Notes: a model not told the origin generated them from the letters alone. DNA of 64,000 bases from Halorubrum salipaludis (GCF_002286985.1 NZ_NSKC01000005.1:1-64000); one strand, 5' to 3'; counted from the first letter of the stretch, positions 26,549-35,507 are shown. Numbers and translations: made by a program.

Positions 26549-27274
26549 ATGCGAAGAACACAGATGACACGACGCGAGGATATAGATCGACTCTACAGAC
26601 TCTTTGAGGACTTGGAACAAGCCGTCGACGGGAAACAGAAGCTCAAGGACTGCACCGGCTACATGGACTGGCCAGACCGTGGCGTCTACATATTCTTCGC
26701 TCCGGACGAATACCGAGAATCGCGCGACCAACGCCGGATTACCCGCATCGGAACTCACGCTGTTTCCGAGGGAAGCAGTACGTCGCTCTGGAACCGACTG
26801 AGAACGCACCGGGGAGCACAACGCGGAACCTACGAAGGCGGTGGGAACCACCGAGGCTCCGTGTTCAGAAAACGAGTCGGCGAGGCGTTCGTTGAGAGTG
26901 ATTCCCTGAATGATGAGTATCCCCATTGGGGCGAGGGCTCAAGCGCGAAGCGGGAACGCCGACTTGATGAACTCAAGATGGAGCGGCGAGTAAGCGACTA
27001 TCTCCGGGACCTGCCGTTCCTCTGGCTGAACATTGACGACGAACCAAGCGCCGATAGCCAACGGGCCTACATCGAACGAAACACGATTGCACTCCTCAGT
27101 AACTACCAGCGAGAGGCTGTTGATGCTCGTTCAGATGATTGGCTGGGCCATCATAGTCGGAGCAAGAAAATCCGCGAATCCGGACTGTGGAACGTGAACC
27201 ACGTTGATGAAGACTACGACCCCAAATTCCTTGAGCTACTCAAAGACCAGATAGAGCAAACTTCGCCAGTCTGA
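26549..27274 (+). CDS. GIY-YIG-like nuclease
   Basis: 241 residues. GVYIFF (45-50) and ITRIGTHAV (64-72) fit the two GIY-YIG strands. R84 and R88 in NRLRTHRG, the later IERNTIALLSN (a Glu/Asn pair at the expected active-site spacing) and WLGHHSRSKKIRESGLWNVNHV complete the pattern. It probably cuts DNA. The start may be 26,549 or the ATG five codons later. It lies between the DUF6884-like gene and a DUF262-HNH gene, a grouping that looks like one restriction-type system. Confidence 0.65.
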   Translation: MRRTQMTRREDIDRLYRLFEDLEQAVDGKQKLKDCTGYMDWPDRGVYIFFAPDEYRESRDQRRITRIGTHAVSEGSSTSLWNRLRTHRGAQRGTYEGGGNHRGSVFRKRVGEAFVESDSLNDEYPHWGEGSSAKRERRLDELKMERRVSDYLRDLPFLWLNIDDEPSADSQRAYIERNTIALLSNYQREAVDARSDDWLGHHSRSKKIRESGLWNVNHVDEDYDPKFLELLKDQIEQTSPV

Positions 27275-27335
27275 GAACCGACTGCCATCGTAGTGACAGG
27301 ACACAATTATAACGTAATGTCTGTACAACAATAGT

Positions 27336-28724
27336 ATGGCTATCTATGTCGACGACCCTCTCAATGCGAGTGACGAAGACTGGGATATAAGCAAGTTCCA
27401 CAGCGATAGCGAATACTTCGTCAAGCGGCCACCTTATCAGCGAAAAAGCGTTTGGGATACTCAGAAACAAAAAGAACTAATCGACAGCTTTGTTCGCCAA
27501 CTCTACGTCCCGCCCGTCGTCATCCGTCAAGTTGTTCTCGACGGCAACGACCTCCGTTTAGAAGTCGTCGACGGCCAACAGAGAATCACCGCGATTCAAG
27601 AGTTCTTCGAGGACGAATTCGCACTCCCCGATAGCGCGGAACTCCGCGAACTCAACCCGGACCACGAGATTGCGGGGAAGCGATACTCCGAACTTAGCGA
27701 GGACGTCCAGGAGTATATCGAATCTCAGTGTTCGCTCAAGGTAATCAAGCTGCGCGGAATCGATGATCCCGACGATAAGCGCCACCAAGAGTTAGCGACC
27801 AAGGTCTTCTGGCGGCTCCAGCAGGGAGAACACCTAACCAACATCGAGAAGAATCACAGCAAGACCTACAGCCCCGTTCGGAACTTCATCGTCCAAACTG
27901 CCGACGACATCAGTTTTGACCGAGAGAACTACGAGAGCCGTGACAACAATCCGAATCGCCACGAGTTCTTCACGCTCCTCGCTCGGAACAACGATCGACT
28001 CCAGCAACTCTCACTTCTCGCTCGCTTCATTCTGATTGAGATTGATGAAGGCCCGACGAAGGTCACCGGGAAAGAGGTCACCAAACTATTCGACTGCAAG
28101 CGTGAGGGATTCACCGTTCACGAGGACCTAGAGGAATTCAAGCAGCGCGACGAGATTCAGCGCGTTCAGCGGATGCTCGATCTCCTTACGGAACTCTATC
28201 GGGATACCGACCTCAAGAACTCGAATGGCGAGATAGAGTTTCTGAACAAGGAGTACTTCATCCTCAGCCTGTACTCGCTTATCCGCGAGTTGGAGTTTGA
28301 AGACTACAACTTTGGGCGAGACAACTACGACGAAGTCCGGAATTTCACCGAGGAGTGGTTCAAACGATTCGAAATCGAGGATACAGACGACAGCGAGATG
28401 CTCCAATTTAAGGAAGCTCGCCAGCAGAACCGGGGAGCGGTCAACAAGCGACACTACATCCTCGAAAATGCGTTCTGGGAGACGGAGCCTGATATTCAAG
28501 AGACCGACAGTCAACGGGCATTCTCCCGAGCGCAACGAATTAAGCTCTTCATCGAGAGTGATCGCATCTGCGAGATGTGCTTGGAGGAAGAGAAAACCGA
28601 AGAGGAGGCAAAAGTCTCGTGGAGCAATTGGGACGCCGACCACATCGAGGAACATTCACAGGGCGGCCAGACTATACTCGAAAACGCACGGGTACTGTGC
28701 CCCCATCATAACCGGAGTCGATAG
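27336..28724 (+). CDS. DUF262-HNH endonuclease (GmrSD/SspE-like)
   Basis: 462 residues. An N-terminal DUF262 ParB-like NTPase/nuclease domain shows RPPYQRKSVWD (31-41) and VVDGQQRITAI (78-88). The middle is helical. The C-terminus is an HNH nuclease with CEMC, WDADHIEEHSQGGQTILEN and CPHHN. This architecture is shared with modification-dependent restriction enzymes (GmrSD) and SspE, which attack phage DNA carrying or lacking certain marks; the target here is unknown. A TATA-like ATTATAA lies about 30 bases upstream. Confidence 0.8.
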   Translation: MAIYVDDPLNASDEDWDISKFHSDSEYFVKRPPYQRKSVWDTQKQKELIDSFVRQLYVPPVVIRQVVLDGNDLRLEVVDGQQRITAIQEFFEDEFALPDSAELRELNPDHEIAGKRYSELSEDVQEYIESQCSLKVIKLRGIDDPDDKRHQELATKVFWRLQQGEHLTNIEKNHSKTYSPVRNFIVQTADDISFDRENYESRDNNPNRHEFFTLLARNNDRLQQLSLLARFILIEIDEGPTKVTGKEVTKLFDCKREGFTVHEDLEEFKQRDEIQRVQRMLDLLTELYRDTDLKNSNGEIEFLNKEYFILSLYSLIRELEFEDYNFGRDNYDEVRNFTEEWFKRFEIEDTDDSEMLQFKEARQQNRGAVNKRHYILENAFWETEPDIQETDSQRAFSRAQRIKLFIESDRICEMCLEEEKTEEEAKVSWSNWDADHIEEHSQGGQTILENARVLCPHHNRSR

Positions 28725-28779
28725 CGTCCTGCAGTATCATTAATATCCTGACAGCCATCCAATTAGATGGCGATTCTCG

Positions 28780-28983
28780 ATGACTGATGCACCATTAGCG
28801 CCGCGTCGATCGATGGACGACAACAAAGGATTAGGCGAAGGAATGACCAGCGTCGATATCTACTGTCACCGTCAGCACAAAGGCCAATGGCAGCAAGAAG
28901 CCGACAAACAAGGCCTCAGTCTGAGTCGCTATCTGGTCGAACTCATTCAAGAAGCTCGCTGGCAGCGCCATAACAACGACTGA
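28780..28983 (+). CDS. Small SLSRYL protein, recombinase-module paralogue
   Basis: 67 residues. The C-terminal half (YCHRQHKGQWQQEADKQGLS, then LSRYLVELIQEARWQR) closely matches residues of the larger protein encoded at 29,093 (AKQHKEEWWEEAGHEGSSLS, then RYLYDLIQEARMYR). Basic/amphipathic, suggestive of a ribbon-helix-helix or helical DNA-binding fold, but no family is recognised. Probably a partner or regulator of the recombinase. Confidence 0.6.
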   Translation: MTDAPLAPRRSMDDNKGLGEGMTSVDIYCHRQHKGQWQQEADKQGLSLSRYLVELIQEARWQRHNND

Positions 28984-29092
28984 GACGGCGAAGTCTAAAC
29001 ATTCGTTTTCCTCCGAAATCGGGACATAGACCGCGTTTCTACCGGTAATATCTTTAACCTAACAATCGAATGATTATTTGGAGGATTCTAGC

Positions 29093-29602
29093 ATGACAGA
29101 GACGTCTATGGACAGCCCCAGCGACGGACCGGACTTTCAAACACTCCACGAAAATACGACCCGAGCAGAGCTTTTCCCCGCGAAACAGCACAAAGAGGAA
29201 TGGTGGGAAGAAGCCGGACACGAAGGCTCCAGTCTCAGCCGGTACCTCTACGACCTGATTCAGGAAGCCCGGATGTACCGGGACAGCGGCGCACCCTTCA
29301 TCCAAACACAGGACCAGACAGTCAAGCAGCTTCAAAACAAAATCGACGACCTCGAAGACCAACTCGACGACGCCAGACAAGCTAGCGATGGTCGAACCCA
29401 CCTCAGTATCGATGACCTTGTCACCCGAGTTCTAGACCAAAAATACCAATCACTAGATGAACTTACCGAACGAATCTCTGCCAGCGACGATGTCGCCCAA
29501 CACCTCCAACGACAAATCGAGAATCGGCTGTACACCTTAGCCGAAAACGGACGTGTTGAATTCCAACGTGGACACGGCTGGCGGCTAAACGAGGGGAACT
29601 GA
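29093..29602 (+). CDS. SLSRYL-domain protein upstream of the integrase
   Basis: 169 residues from the ATG, preceded by a GGAGG ribosome-binding sequence at 29,080-29,084, which supports this start over the in-frame TTG at 29,078. The N-terminal half is the SLSRYLYDLIQEAR domain shared with the small gene at 28,780. A coiled-coil follows (VKQLQNKIDDLEDQLDDARQ), then a C-terminal winged-helix-like part (LIDDLV..VLDQKY..LDELTERI...GRVEFQRGHGWRL). It ends 1 base before the integrase start, so it is likely an accessory factor of the recombinase. Confidence 0.65.
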   Translation: MTETSMDSPSDGPDFQTLHENTTRAELFPAKQHKEEWWEEAGHEGSSLSRYLYDLIQEARMYRDSGAPFIQTQDQTVKQLQNKIDDLEDQLDDARQASDGRTHLSIDDLVTRVLDQKYQSLDELTERISASDDVAQHLQRQIENRLYTLAENGRVEFQRGHGWRLNEGN

Positions 29603-29603
29603 G

Positions 29604-30539
29604 ATGCCCGCAGAACCCGGTTCCTCGAAAATCTACGAGAACAAGCACGACGGAGTCAACTACTTCCTTAGCCGGAAGGAGGCATCCGGCCGTAGCACGC
29701 GAACACTCAACTCGTACAGCCGCGTCCTTCGCGAGTTCTTTCACGACCAATTTCCCGATCTCGAACCCGGCGATGTCGAGATTCGCCACGTCGAAGACTA
29801 CCTAATGGCGCTCACGAAACGGGATGTCTCCCAGAACTCGAAGAAGAAGTACCTCGAAGTCCTCTCCAGTTTCTACAACTACACGCTGAAACGCCCACAG
29901 TTCGAGGACATCACCAGCAATCCCGCTGCGGTCGTGATGGAGGAGATTCCGCGAATCCGTCCCGATCGACCAGATTGCGCGACGTGGGAGAATGCCTGTA
30001 AGCTGATCGACGCTATCCCCGATCCACGAGACAAGACCGTCGCCATCATCCTCGCCAAGACTGGATCGCGTTTGCTGGAAGCTCTCTCGATCGAAACCGA
30101 AGACGTCGATCTCGAAAAGGGACTTATCCGTCTTCGAGAGCGGAAAGGCGGGAAACAGACCGTCGTCCCGATCGACGACGAGACAATATACGCAATCAAA
30201 CGCTATCAGTTCGTCAATGCCGATTCAGATTCGCCATATCTCTTCACAAGCAACAAAGGAGGTCGTCTCAGTAAAGAGCGGATTCGACGTGAAGTGAAAG
30301 CCGCCGCCGACCGTGCCGGCGTCGCCTCCAAAGAAGAACGCCGGTTCGAGAAGAAATTCACACCTCACACGTTCCGTACAGTATTCACGACACTAATGCG
30401 GAAACAGGGAATGAAGCCGTACATTCTGAAGTACATTCGTGGGGACGCTAAGACCGAGACGATGGATATCTACACTCGCGTCGATCGGGAGGAGGCAAAA
30501 GAGGAGTATCTGGACTGCATCAAGGAAATCGGACTCTAG
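29604..30539 (+). CDS. Tyrosine recombinase (phage-type integrase)
   Basis: 311 residues. An N-terminal SAM-like core-binding domain (about 20-95) is followed by the catalytic domain: the first Arg in KTGSRLLEALSIETEDVDL, Lys in RKGGKQTVVPI, HTFRTVFTTLMRKQG (H-x-x-R) and the nucleophile Tyr in MDIYTRVDREEAKEEY. All key residues are present, so it should be active. It is the likely integrase of the island. Co-directional and nearly contiguous with two small SLSRYL genes. Confidence 0.88.
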   Translation: MPAEPGSSKIYENKHDGVNYFLSRKEASGRSTRTLNSYSRVLREFFHDQFPDLEPGDVEIRHVEDYLMALTKRDVSQNSKKKYLEVLSSFYNYTLKRPQFEDITSNPAAVVMEEIPRIRPDRPDCATWENACKLIDAIPDPRDKTVAIILAKTGSRLLEALSIETEDVDLEKGLIRLRERKGGKQTVVPIDDETIYAIKRYQFVNADSDSPYLFTSNKGGRLSKERIRREVKAAADRAGVASKEERRFEKKFTPHTFRTVFTTLMRKQGMKPYILKYIRGDAKTETMDIYTRVDREEAKEEYLDCIKEIGL

Positions 30540-30552
30540 CGAGGATCGACAG

Positions 30553-30867
30553 ATGATCGAAGTCATTATCTACAAAAATCCGTGGGAAGACCCTGAGGAG
30601 GTAGCCCGAGTGACGATTGAGGGGGAAGTAAAAGGCGAGACGCCGACGGCAACATCTCTTCGAGACCGTATGCAGGATGAACGCGATCCAATCATTAGCG
30701 AGTACACGGATGGACGGGAGCTGCTTCGATATGTGACCGCTTCGTACTCGAACGGATACGTGATGGCTGGTTACGATAGCGAAGAGTCTCAACAAGTCGT
30801 CGAAGACCTAAATGACGAAGCATATCGGGACTGGGTCAGAGATTCCGGGCTCGACACCCAACTCTGA
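30553..30867 (+). CDS. Small hypothetical protein
   Basis: 104 residues, strand-rich start (MIEVIIYKNPWEDPEEVARVTIEGEV) and acidic helical end. Not recognised. It starts 14 bases after the integrase stop, so it may be in the same transcript. The ...V.IEGEV...TPT pattern loosely recalls the two short proteins at 31,237 and 31,451. Confidence 0.55.
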   Translation: MIEVIIYKNPWEDPEEVARVTIEGEVKGETPTATSLRDRMQDERDPIISEYTDGRELLRYVTASYSNGYVMAGYDSEESQQVVEDLNDEAYRDWVRDSGLDTQL

Positions 30868-31236
30868 ATCCCTCAGACTGTACGCTCGTAGTAGCCTCTC
30901 AACTTCTCACGCATTTCTGAGCGAATCGAATAGATTGACTCTCGGTTGTCCTCAAACGGCTCACTACCTCCGATAAGTAACACTCATCTTCTGTTGGCAC
31001 GGACCTGGAGTACCGAAATTACTCTATCAGTTGATGGGTGTCCGCTGATGTACGTCATTGCTTCAGAGACCGTTTTGTTGTTCTGGATGATGACTACTGT
31101 TCGATTGTTGATGGACTCGTTCTCTCTCCTCTCAGCTAGGACCTCCACGCTGTTACAGACCAAGAGAACTTGAATCAGTCCTCTACTCGGGAGTCTTATG
31201 ATGGAACAGGGCGAGTATTTGATACGGTGATTTGAC
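30868..31236. other. Gap without convincing gene
   Basis: 369 bases of mixed composition. A 75-codon frame on the plus strand (30,946-31,173) and a minus frame have no protein-like composition. Nothing else recognised. Confidence 0.4.
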
Positions 31237-31446
31237 GTGGGATTGCTCTTTCTGGGACTCAACGAGGATCGAGACGACTGGGACATCCTCGGGAAAGTTG
31301 TTGATGGTGAGATAGTTGAGGACCCAACCGGCGAGCTTGAGGAGACAGTACAAGGAGCGTACGATTTAGATGATGAAGACCACTTGAGACGAGCGTTCAA
31401 TAACCACTATATCAACGCCGTTCCGCTGGCGGAGAACGAGGAGTAG
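31237..31446 (+). CDS. Small acidic hypothetical protein
   Basis: 69 residues from a GTG start: GLLFLGLNEDRDDWDILGKVVDGEIVEDPTG..., acidic. The order LLFLGL-(8 residues)-ILGKVVDGEIVE resembles ILFQMYN-(5 residues)-LGIIKDGDVVECIE of the next gene, so they may be diverged paralogues. Such short acidic proteins are common in haloarchaeal plasmids and proviruses. Function unknown. Confidence 0.5.
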   Translation: MGLLFLGLNEDRDDWDILGKVVDGEIVEDPTGELEETVQGAYDLDDEDHLRRAFNNHYINAVPLAENEE

Positions 31447-31450
31447 ACCA

Positions 31451-31663
31451 GTGCGGATACTCTTTCAGATGTACAACGCTGGCGGGCTACACGACCTCGG
31501 AATCATCAAAGACGGCGACGTGGTCGAATGTATCGAGAAGGGGTTCGAAGACTGGATTCGCTGGGAGCTAAGCCAGCCGACGACTCCGGATCTCGATGAC
31601 CCAGATGGAATTTTGGAAGCGTATGAAGGACCATATCTGATTGCGAAGGTAGTCGACGAGTGA
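31451..31663 (+). CDS. Small acidic hypothetical protein, possible paralogue of the preceding one
   Basis: 70 residues from GTG, 4 bases after the previous stop: RILFQMYNAGGLHDLGIIKDGDVVECIEKG..., ending ILEAYEGPYLIAKVVDE. Probably co-transcribed with 31,237. No known domain. Confidence 0.5.
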   Translation: MRILFQMYNAGGLHDLGIIKDGDVVECIEKGFEDWIRWELSQPTTPDLDDPDGILEAYEGPYLIAKVVDE

Positions 31664-31816
31664 CCATTCATAATATAGTATATATAAGGGAATCAACGGA
31701 GGCTCCAGCTCTGGGAACGTCACCTTGTGTGTTCTCCGCATCTATAAGGAAATATACACTATGTACAGCATCTACAGGGTAGAATTATTATTGTATCCTA
31801 GTCAATCAGAGAATAG

Positions 31817-32173
31817 ATGTCTAGAAGCAATGGTGGAGGTATTCTATTTGAGACATTCGCTACTGTCCTTAGAGCCTTCCAAGAGTTAGATGGTAACGCT
31901 AGAACGGTGGAGATAGTTGAATCAGAACACACGAATCGAGAAAAACGTCAAGTCCTCAATGTGCTTCAAGAACTCCAGCGAATGGGTTATACTCGATACG
32001 AGCAGCGCGGAATGTATAAATATTGGATATCGGATGTGCGGGAACTCGACTCGTTCTATATTAGAGAGAAAGAATACCTAGAGGAGCTATTAAAGAATGA
32101 AGAATGGACCGAGCAAAAGAGAGAATATCTGCTACAGAAGTCTCACAATAGTACCAGTCCTGAGTCAGAATAA
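31817..32173 (+). CDS. Predicted winged-helix DNA-binding protein
   Basis: 118 residues. The central part (TVEIVESEHTNREKRQVLNV, then LQELQRMGYTRYEQRGMYKYWI) has the helix-turn-helix plus wing layout of small archaeal transcription factors, with a coiled C-terminal tail. It is preceded by an AT-rich promoter-like stretch (ATATAGTATATATAAGG near 31,675). It could regulate the island; the target is unknown. Confidence 0.5.
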   Translation: MSRSNGGGILFETFATVLRAFQELDGNARTVEIVESEHTNREKRQVLNVLQELQRMGYTRYEQRGMYKYWISDVRELDSFYIREKEYLEELLKNEEWTEQKREYLLQKSHNSTSPESE

Positions 32174-32585
32174 CCAAAATTAGAGAGACATGATGTCTGG
32201 GTCCCCCCTCCCTATACTATTATAATATAATATATTTGCATTTCGTCACCCTATCGTGGTGTCCCGATTTTCGAGGATACAAGATACCAGCATTTGGAGA
32301 AGAGGCCGTTCCAAGTCAGAGTTAGCAGCGTTGTCGCGCAAGGACTACAGCTATTAATACATTCTCTTCATGTATGTTTATAATTATATTTCGAATGCTT
32401 GTAACCCTTGGAATGTGATTTTCTCTATCCCAAGGGTTACAAACTAACTTCCAAACGTTTGGGCTTCAAACTCGGCATAACACTTATACTATTGTGTATC
32501 TGACGAGTGGTGCTATGAATTTCATAGTTATTCGATGGGATCGGCCGCATCATGTGAACTCGGTTGACGATTGGAGAACTGAATA
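32174..32585. other. AT-rich non-coding gap with a 13-bp inverted repeat
   Basis: 412 bases, very AT-rich (runs such as TATTATAATATAATATAT near 32,218). It contains the hairpin at 32,399-32,442 and no gene. It could hold an origin, a regulatory RNA or promoters; none is shown. Confidence 0.5.
32399..32442. repeat. Perfect 13-bp inverted repeat
   Basis: TTGTAACCCTTGG (32,399-32,411) and CCAAGGGTTACAA (32,430-32,442) with an 18-base spacer. Possible operator, replication initiator site or RNA hairpin. Confidence 0.65.
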
Positions 32586-32957
32586 ATGCATCAGTCACCA
32601 TGGGATCGTCATCTCACTCGCAAATGGATCCAAATGCAGACCGATGACGAGCATCTGTACGGCGAAGATGTCGGTACTGGCGACTCAGTAGAAGATAAAA
32701 ACGCGAAAGCAATTGAGCAATTCGAGAAGAGATATCAGGACTATCAGGAACGGGATGCAAGCGAGGAGTTGAGCAACGTCACAACGACTGATATCAACAC
32801 CGGCGAAGAACTCCCGTACTTTACCTGGGTCCCGTACAAAGGCCCACAAGGCGGCCGAGGCTGGGAAAACACTCGAACAGGAGACATTCGCTACGAGCTC
32901 AGAAAGCCGGGACCGCGAGAATCCGATATTCCGGAAGGAACCTACAAGGGAATTTGA
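32586..32957 (+). CDS. Hypothetical protein with VPYKGPQGGRGWENT motif
   Basis: 123 residues; charged N-terminal part, then FTWVPYKGPQGGRGWENTRT near residues 79-98 followed by a basic tail. The VPYxGPQGGxGW motif is, from memory, recurrent in haloarchaeal virus- and plasmid-related proteins, but no function is attached to it. Stands alone after a long AT-rich gap. Confidence 0.5.
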   Translation: MHQSPWDRHLTRKWIQMQTDDEHLYGEDVGTGDSVEDKNAKAIEQFEKRYQDYQERDASEELSNVTTTDINTGEELPYFTWVPYKGPQGGRGWENTRTGDIRYELRKPGPRESDIPEGTYKGI

Positions 32958-33038
32958 ACAGGATATCAATATCACCAGATGTCCGTTTTTGCTCCGTATA
33001 GACGGTTCTATTCTCGAATAATAGAGACTCCCAGAAAT

Positions 33039-33157
33039 GGCTCTGTTGAAATCTTATTCTTCAGATATATACCGCCTGAGACAGCCGCTCGATGAAAACT
33101 GCGTATTTGCCAGAGATGAATCGAGACTTATCACTTCTTGAGGATTCCAACAGAGCC
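33039..33157. mobile_element. 119-bp MITE-like element
   Basis: Ends GGCTCTGTTGAAATC (33,039-33,053) and GATTCCAACAGAGCC (33,143-33,157) are inverted copies with one mismatch. They share the CTCTGTTGAA core with the element at 25,554, so both probably used related transposases. No target duplication is visible and the interiors of the two elements do not match. It ends 4 bases before the stop of the next gene. Confidence 0.6.
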
Positions 33158-33161
33158 ACAA

Positions 33162-33881
33162 TTAGTTATTCCTCAACTGGCGGTATCTGTCTCCGAGTGT
33201 ATCTGCTAAATCAAATACAGCATACATTGCCAGCAGAATCGATCCAGAGCCAATGGCTAATGCTATAACTGCTGATGAGTCGTAAATCACCGGGGACAAA
33301 TTGGACGTTGAAAATGGACCTGGTCCAATGAGTTCTGGGTTGGATCGCAGGTACTCAGTGTATTCATCCGTACCAATATAGCAGATTCCAGATATAATTA
33401 TCAGAAACACATCCCTCTGAATCTCATCTTCCGGCAAGACCTGCTTAACTCGTAGCATAATCCTAAATACAACTGCAATCAGAGATAGTATAATGAGGAT
33501 CCCCATGATATAATATAAAGCTAATAATTGCTGAAAAATAGGTGTGACAAGCGACGGTAGCAGCAGTATGACGCCCCCCGTGAAAACAACTAGATCCCAA
33601 TTTTGAACTTCAGTATGGGCTTTGAACAGATCGCCAATTGAACCAATCTGATTGACCAGTTGCCGATATATGAGTAATATCAATAAAATGGTTAGGAGGA
33701 GAGCACCACCGAAACCGATCCGGATCTGACTTGCGGCATCTCCGACCGACCCTCCACCTCCCAAATCCGATATGTAGATTGCTAGTGCTGAGAAAACACC
33801 CAAGATAACAAATAATTCTGAGTTCGATTTTAGAAAATCGGCCATATCTATATTATCATTCTTCTGATCATCTTCATTCAT
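33162..33881 (-). CDS. Hypothetical multi-pass membrane protein
   Basis: 239 residues from the ATG giving MNEDDQKN; an in-frame start 21 codons upstream is less likely. About six hydrophobic segments: LFVILGVFSALAIYI, GGALLLTILLILLIY, VVFTGGVILLLPSLVTPI, YIMGILIILSLIAVV, VFLIIISGICYIG and VIALAIGSGSILLAMYAVF. No family recognised. AT-rich, as expected in the island; may be a membrane effector but there is no direct sign of this. Confidence 0.55.
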   Translation of the reverse strand: MNEDDQKNDNIDMADFLKSNSELFVILGVFSALAIYISDLGGGGSVGDAASQIRIGFGGALLLTILLILLIYRQLVNQIGSIGDLFKAHTEVQNWDLVVFTGGVILLLPSLVTPIFQQLLALYYIMGILIILSLIAVVFRIMLRVKQVLPEDEIQRDVFLIIISGICYIGTDEYTEYLRSNPELIGPGPFSTSNLSPVIYDSSAVIALAIGSGSILLAMYAVFDLADTLGDRYRQLRNN

Positions 33882-34096
33882 TGTGTCTGTTAGTATATTT
33901 GTACCAGTAAATATCTTACACAGAATATTTCGTATTGACCGCAACCGGGTCAGAAAATATCATTTGCTGAGTATTTCAACAGGTCCTCTGAAATCGAAAG
34001 AAGCCATCTTCTGATCTACTCACGGTATGCTCGTCCCAATCATAGACCTCCTCACGCTGATAGAGACTGGATTGATCGAACTCTAATGCAGACGAG

Positions 34097-34624
34097 CTAT
34101 CTCGATGTTGCCTTCTCCGAACCAGCCTGACTAGAGACCGATATGATGTCGTCACCTTGTTCGATCACTCCGTTTTCGATGAATCTCTCAACACGATCTT
34201 TTGCAACACCCAATTCGAGACCGGTCGCCCGATGAATGTGTAAGACGAGGTGATTGAAATGGAGGTCATCGACACACGCTTTTTCAGATGCTCGGCGAAT
34301 GAGCTGTGGAGCATCGATAGAAATCGTATCTTCTCCCCACGGGAGCTTGGTAACGCCGTCTCGTTCAATGTTCTTAGCGAACGTTAGCCACTCTGGGTCT
34401 TCCTGATGATCAATGTGATCGACACCCTCAAAATATACTGGTCCGGCGGCTGAGAGAATGTCATCCTTTCTTGATCCAATCACGATGTATCTTGCTGCAA
34501 GAGGTGGAATATCTTCTTTGTCAACAATACGATCGACAAGATTAAGATTGATGTGCGGTCCCCTCCAATTCTTCTCCCCCGGAAGAACCTCTCGCCACCA
34601 GTATTCTCGGCAGGGAGCAATCAT
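34097..34624 (-). CDS. Hypothetical protein (PCREYWW type)
   Basis: 175 residues from the internal ATG (MIAPCREYWWREV); an ORF start 24 codons upstream (34,696) is possible but the added stretch looks non-native. The C-terminal part (LHIHRATGLELGVAKDRVER, then FIENGVIEQGDDIISV) may form a small winged-helix-like domain. No known family or neighbour link. Confidence 0.45.
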   Translation of the reverse strand: MIAPCREYWWREVLPGEKNWRGPHINLNLVDRIVDKEDIPPLAARYIVIGSRKDDILSAAGPVYFEGVDHIDHQEDPEWLTFAKNIERDGVTKLPWGEDTISIDAPQLIRRASEKACVDDLHFNHLVLHIHRATGLELGVAKDRVERFIENGVIEQGDDIISVSSQAGSEKATSR

Positions 34625-34961
34625 TAGAATGCCCCCCAGAGCGACTGTGATACTGTAGTTGTGATATCTGTTGCAGTAGTCTTGATGTGATGCCAATCGT
34701 CTGTAGTGCAGTTAGTTGGTTTCATAGTGTATCTCCTGTGACCAATACTCAGAGAATTCTCTACCTGTCGTCTTCTCTCTAGCGTGCCTGCTATCGCATC
34801 TCTGAGTTACTCGCTTTCTTGCGGTTGCGAGTCGGTTTGTGGCCCATCATACACTATGATAGTATAGACAATAAATATTGCGGCGTAATAGAATACAATA
34901 CGTTTTTGCCCAAAATAGCAAGTTCAGTAGGTTAATTAGAATCGACATAATAGAATAGAGT

Positions 34962-35507
34962 ATGGATAGTAACTCAGAGCGAGAACGGGGCATCCTCAGC
35001 GTCAAGGATCGTAACTACCTCCGGGATGGTGCTGGCATCGCGCCAAAAAGCTCAGCTGAACGAGTCACCCGGTCCCGAATTCGAAAGCGGCTCTACAGTA
35101 CCTACTTAGATTTCAAGCTCCTCAACAACAAGTTAGAAGAACGCGATCGGAAGACTGTTTTTGAGGATTTGCCTGATGACCGAGACCTCCATCGAGGAAT
35201 CACTGCTGCGCTCGAATTCACATACCTTGCTCTGAAAGAACAGAACCTCGATTTTAAAGACTACCTAGAGGAAGCGATCACAAACGCGGAGGAGAAACTA
35301 GCCCGAAAGGAATCCGAAAATCGCGTGGAGGTAGACGTAGAGCTCAATGTCGAAACGAGACTCGTCCTCGATGATACGCGAGACATCAGTGAGTACAGCG
35401 ATGAGGAAGTAGGTGAGCTACTGATGAACGGCGAGATAGATGGTGAGCTCGCAGCCCATCTCCTACAAGAGCAACACAGAGATGATAAGAGCAGAGATAT
35501 CGCGTAA
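34962..35507 (+). CDS. Hypothetical protein with RGILSVKDRNYL N-terminus
   Basis: 181 residues. The N-terminal RERGILSVKDRNYLRDG followed by SRIRKRLYSTYLDFKLL recalls a family of haloarchaeal accessory-genome proteins with the pattern RGILTxxDRxYL...RxRIRxR. The rest is helical and acidic. Function unknown. An AT-rich 265-base leader region precedes it. Confidence 0.5.
   Translation: MDSNSERERGILSVKDRNYLRDGAGIAPKSSAERVTRSRIRKRLYSTYLDFKLLNNKLEERDRKTVFEDLPDDRDLHRGITAALEFTYLALKEQNLDFKDYLEEAITNAEEKLARKESENRVEVDVELNVETRLVLDDTRDISEYSDEEVGELLMNGEIDGELAAHLLQEQHRDDKSRDIA

Noticed and set aside
30946..31173. 75-codon plus-strand gene
   Set aside because: Composition and residue content are not protein-like, and there is no promoter or homologue pattern.
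32399..32442. CRISPR repeat
   Set aside because: Only one dyad, no repeated units or regular spacers, and no cas genes in the window.
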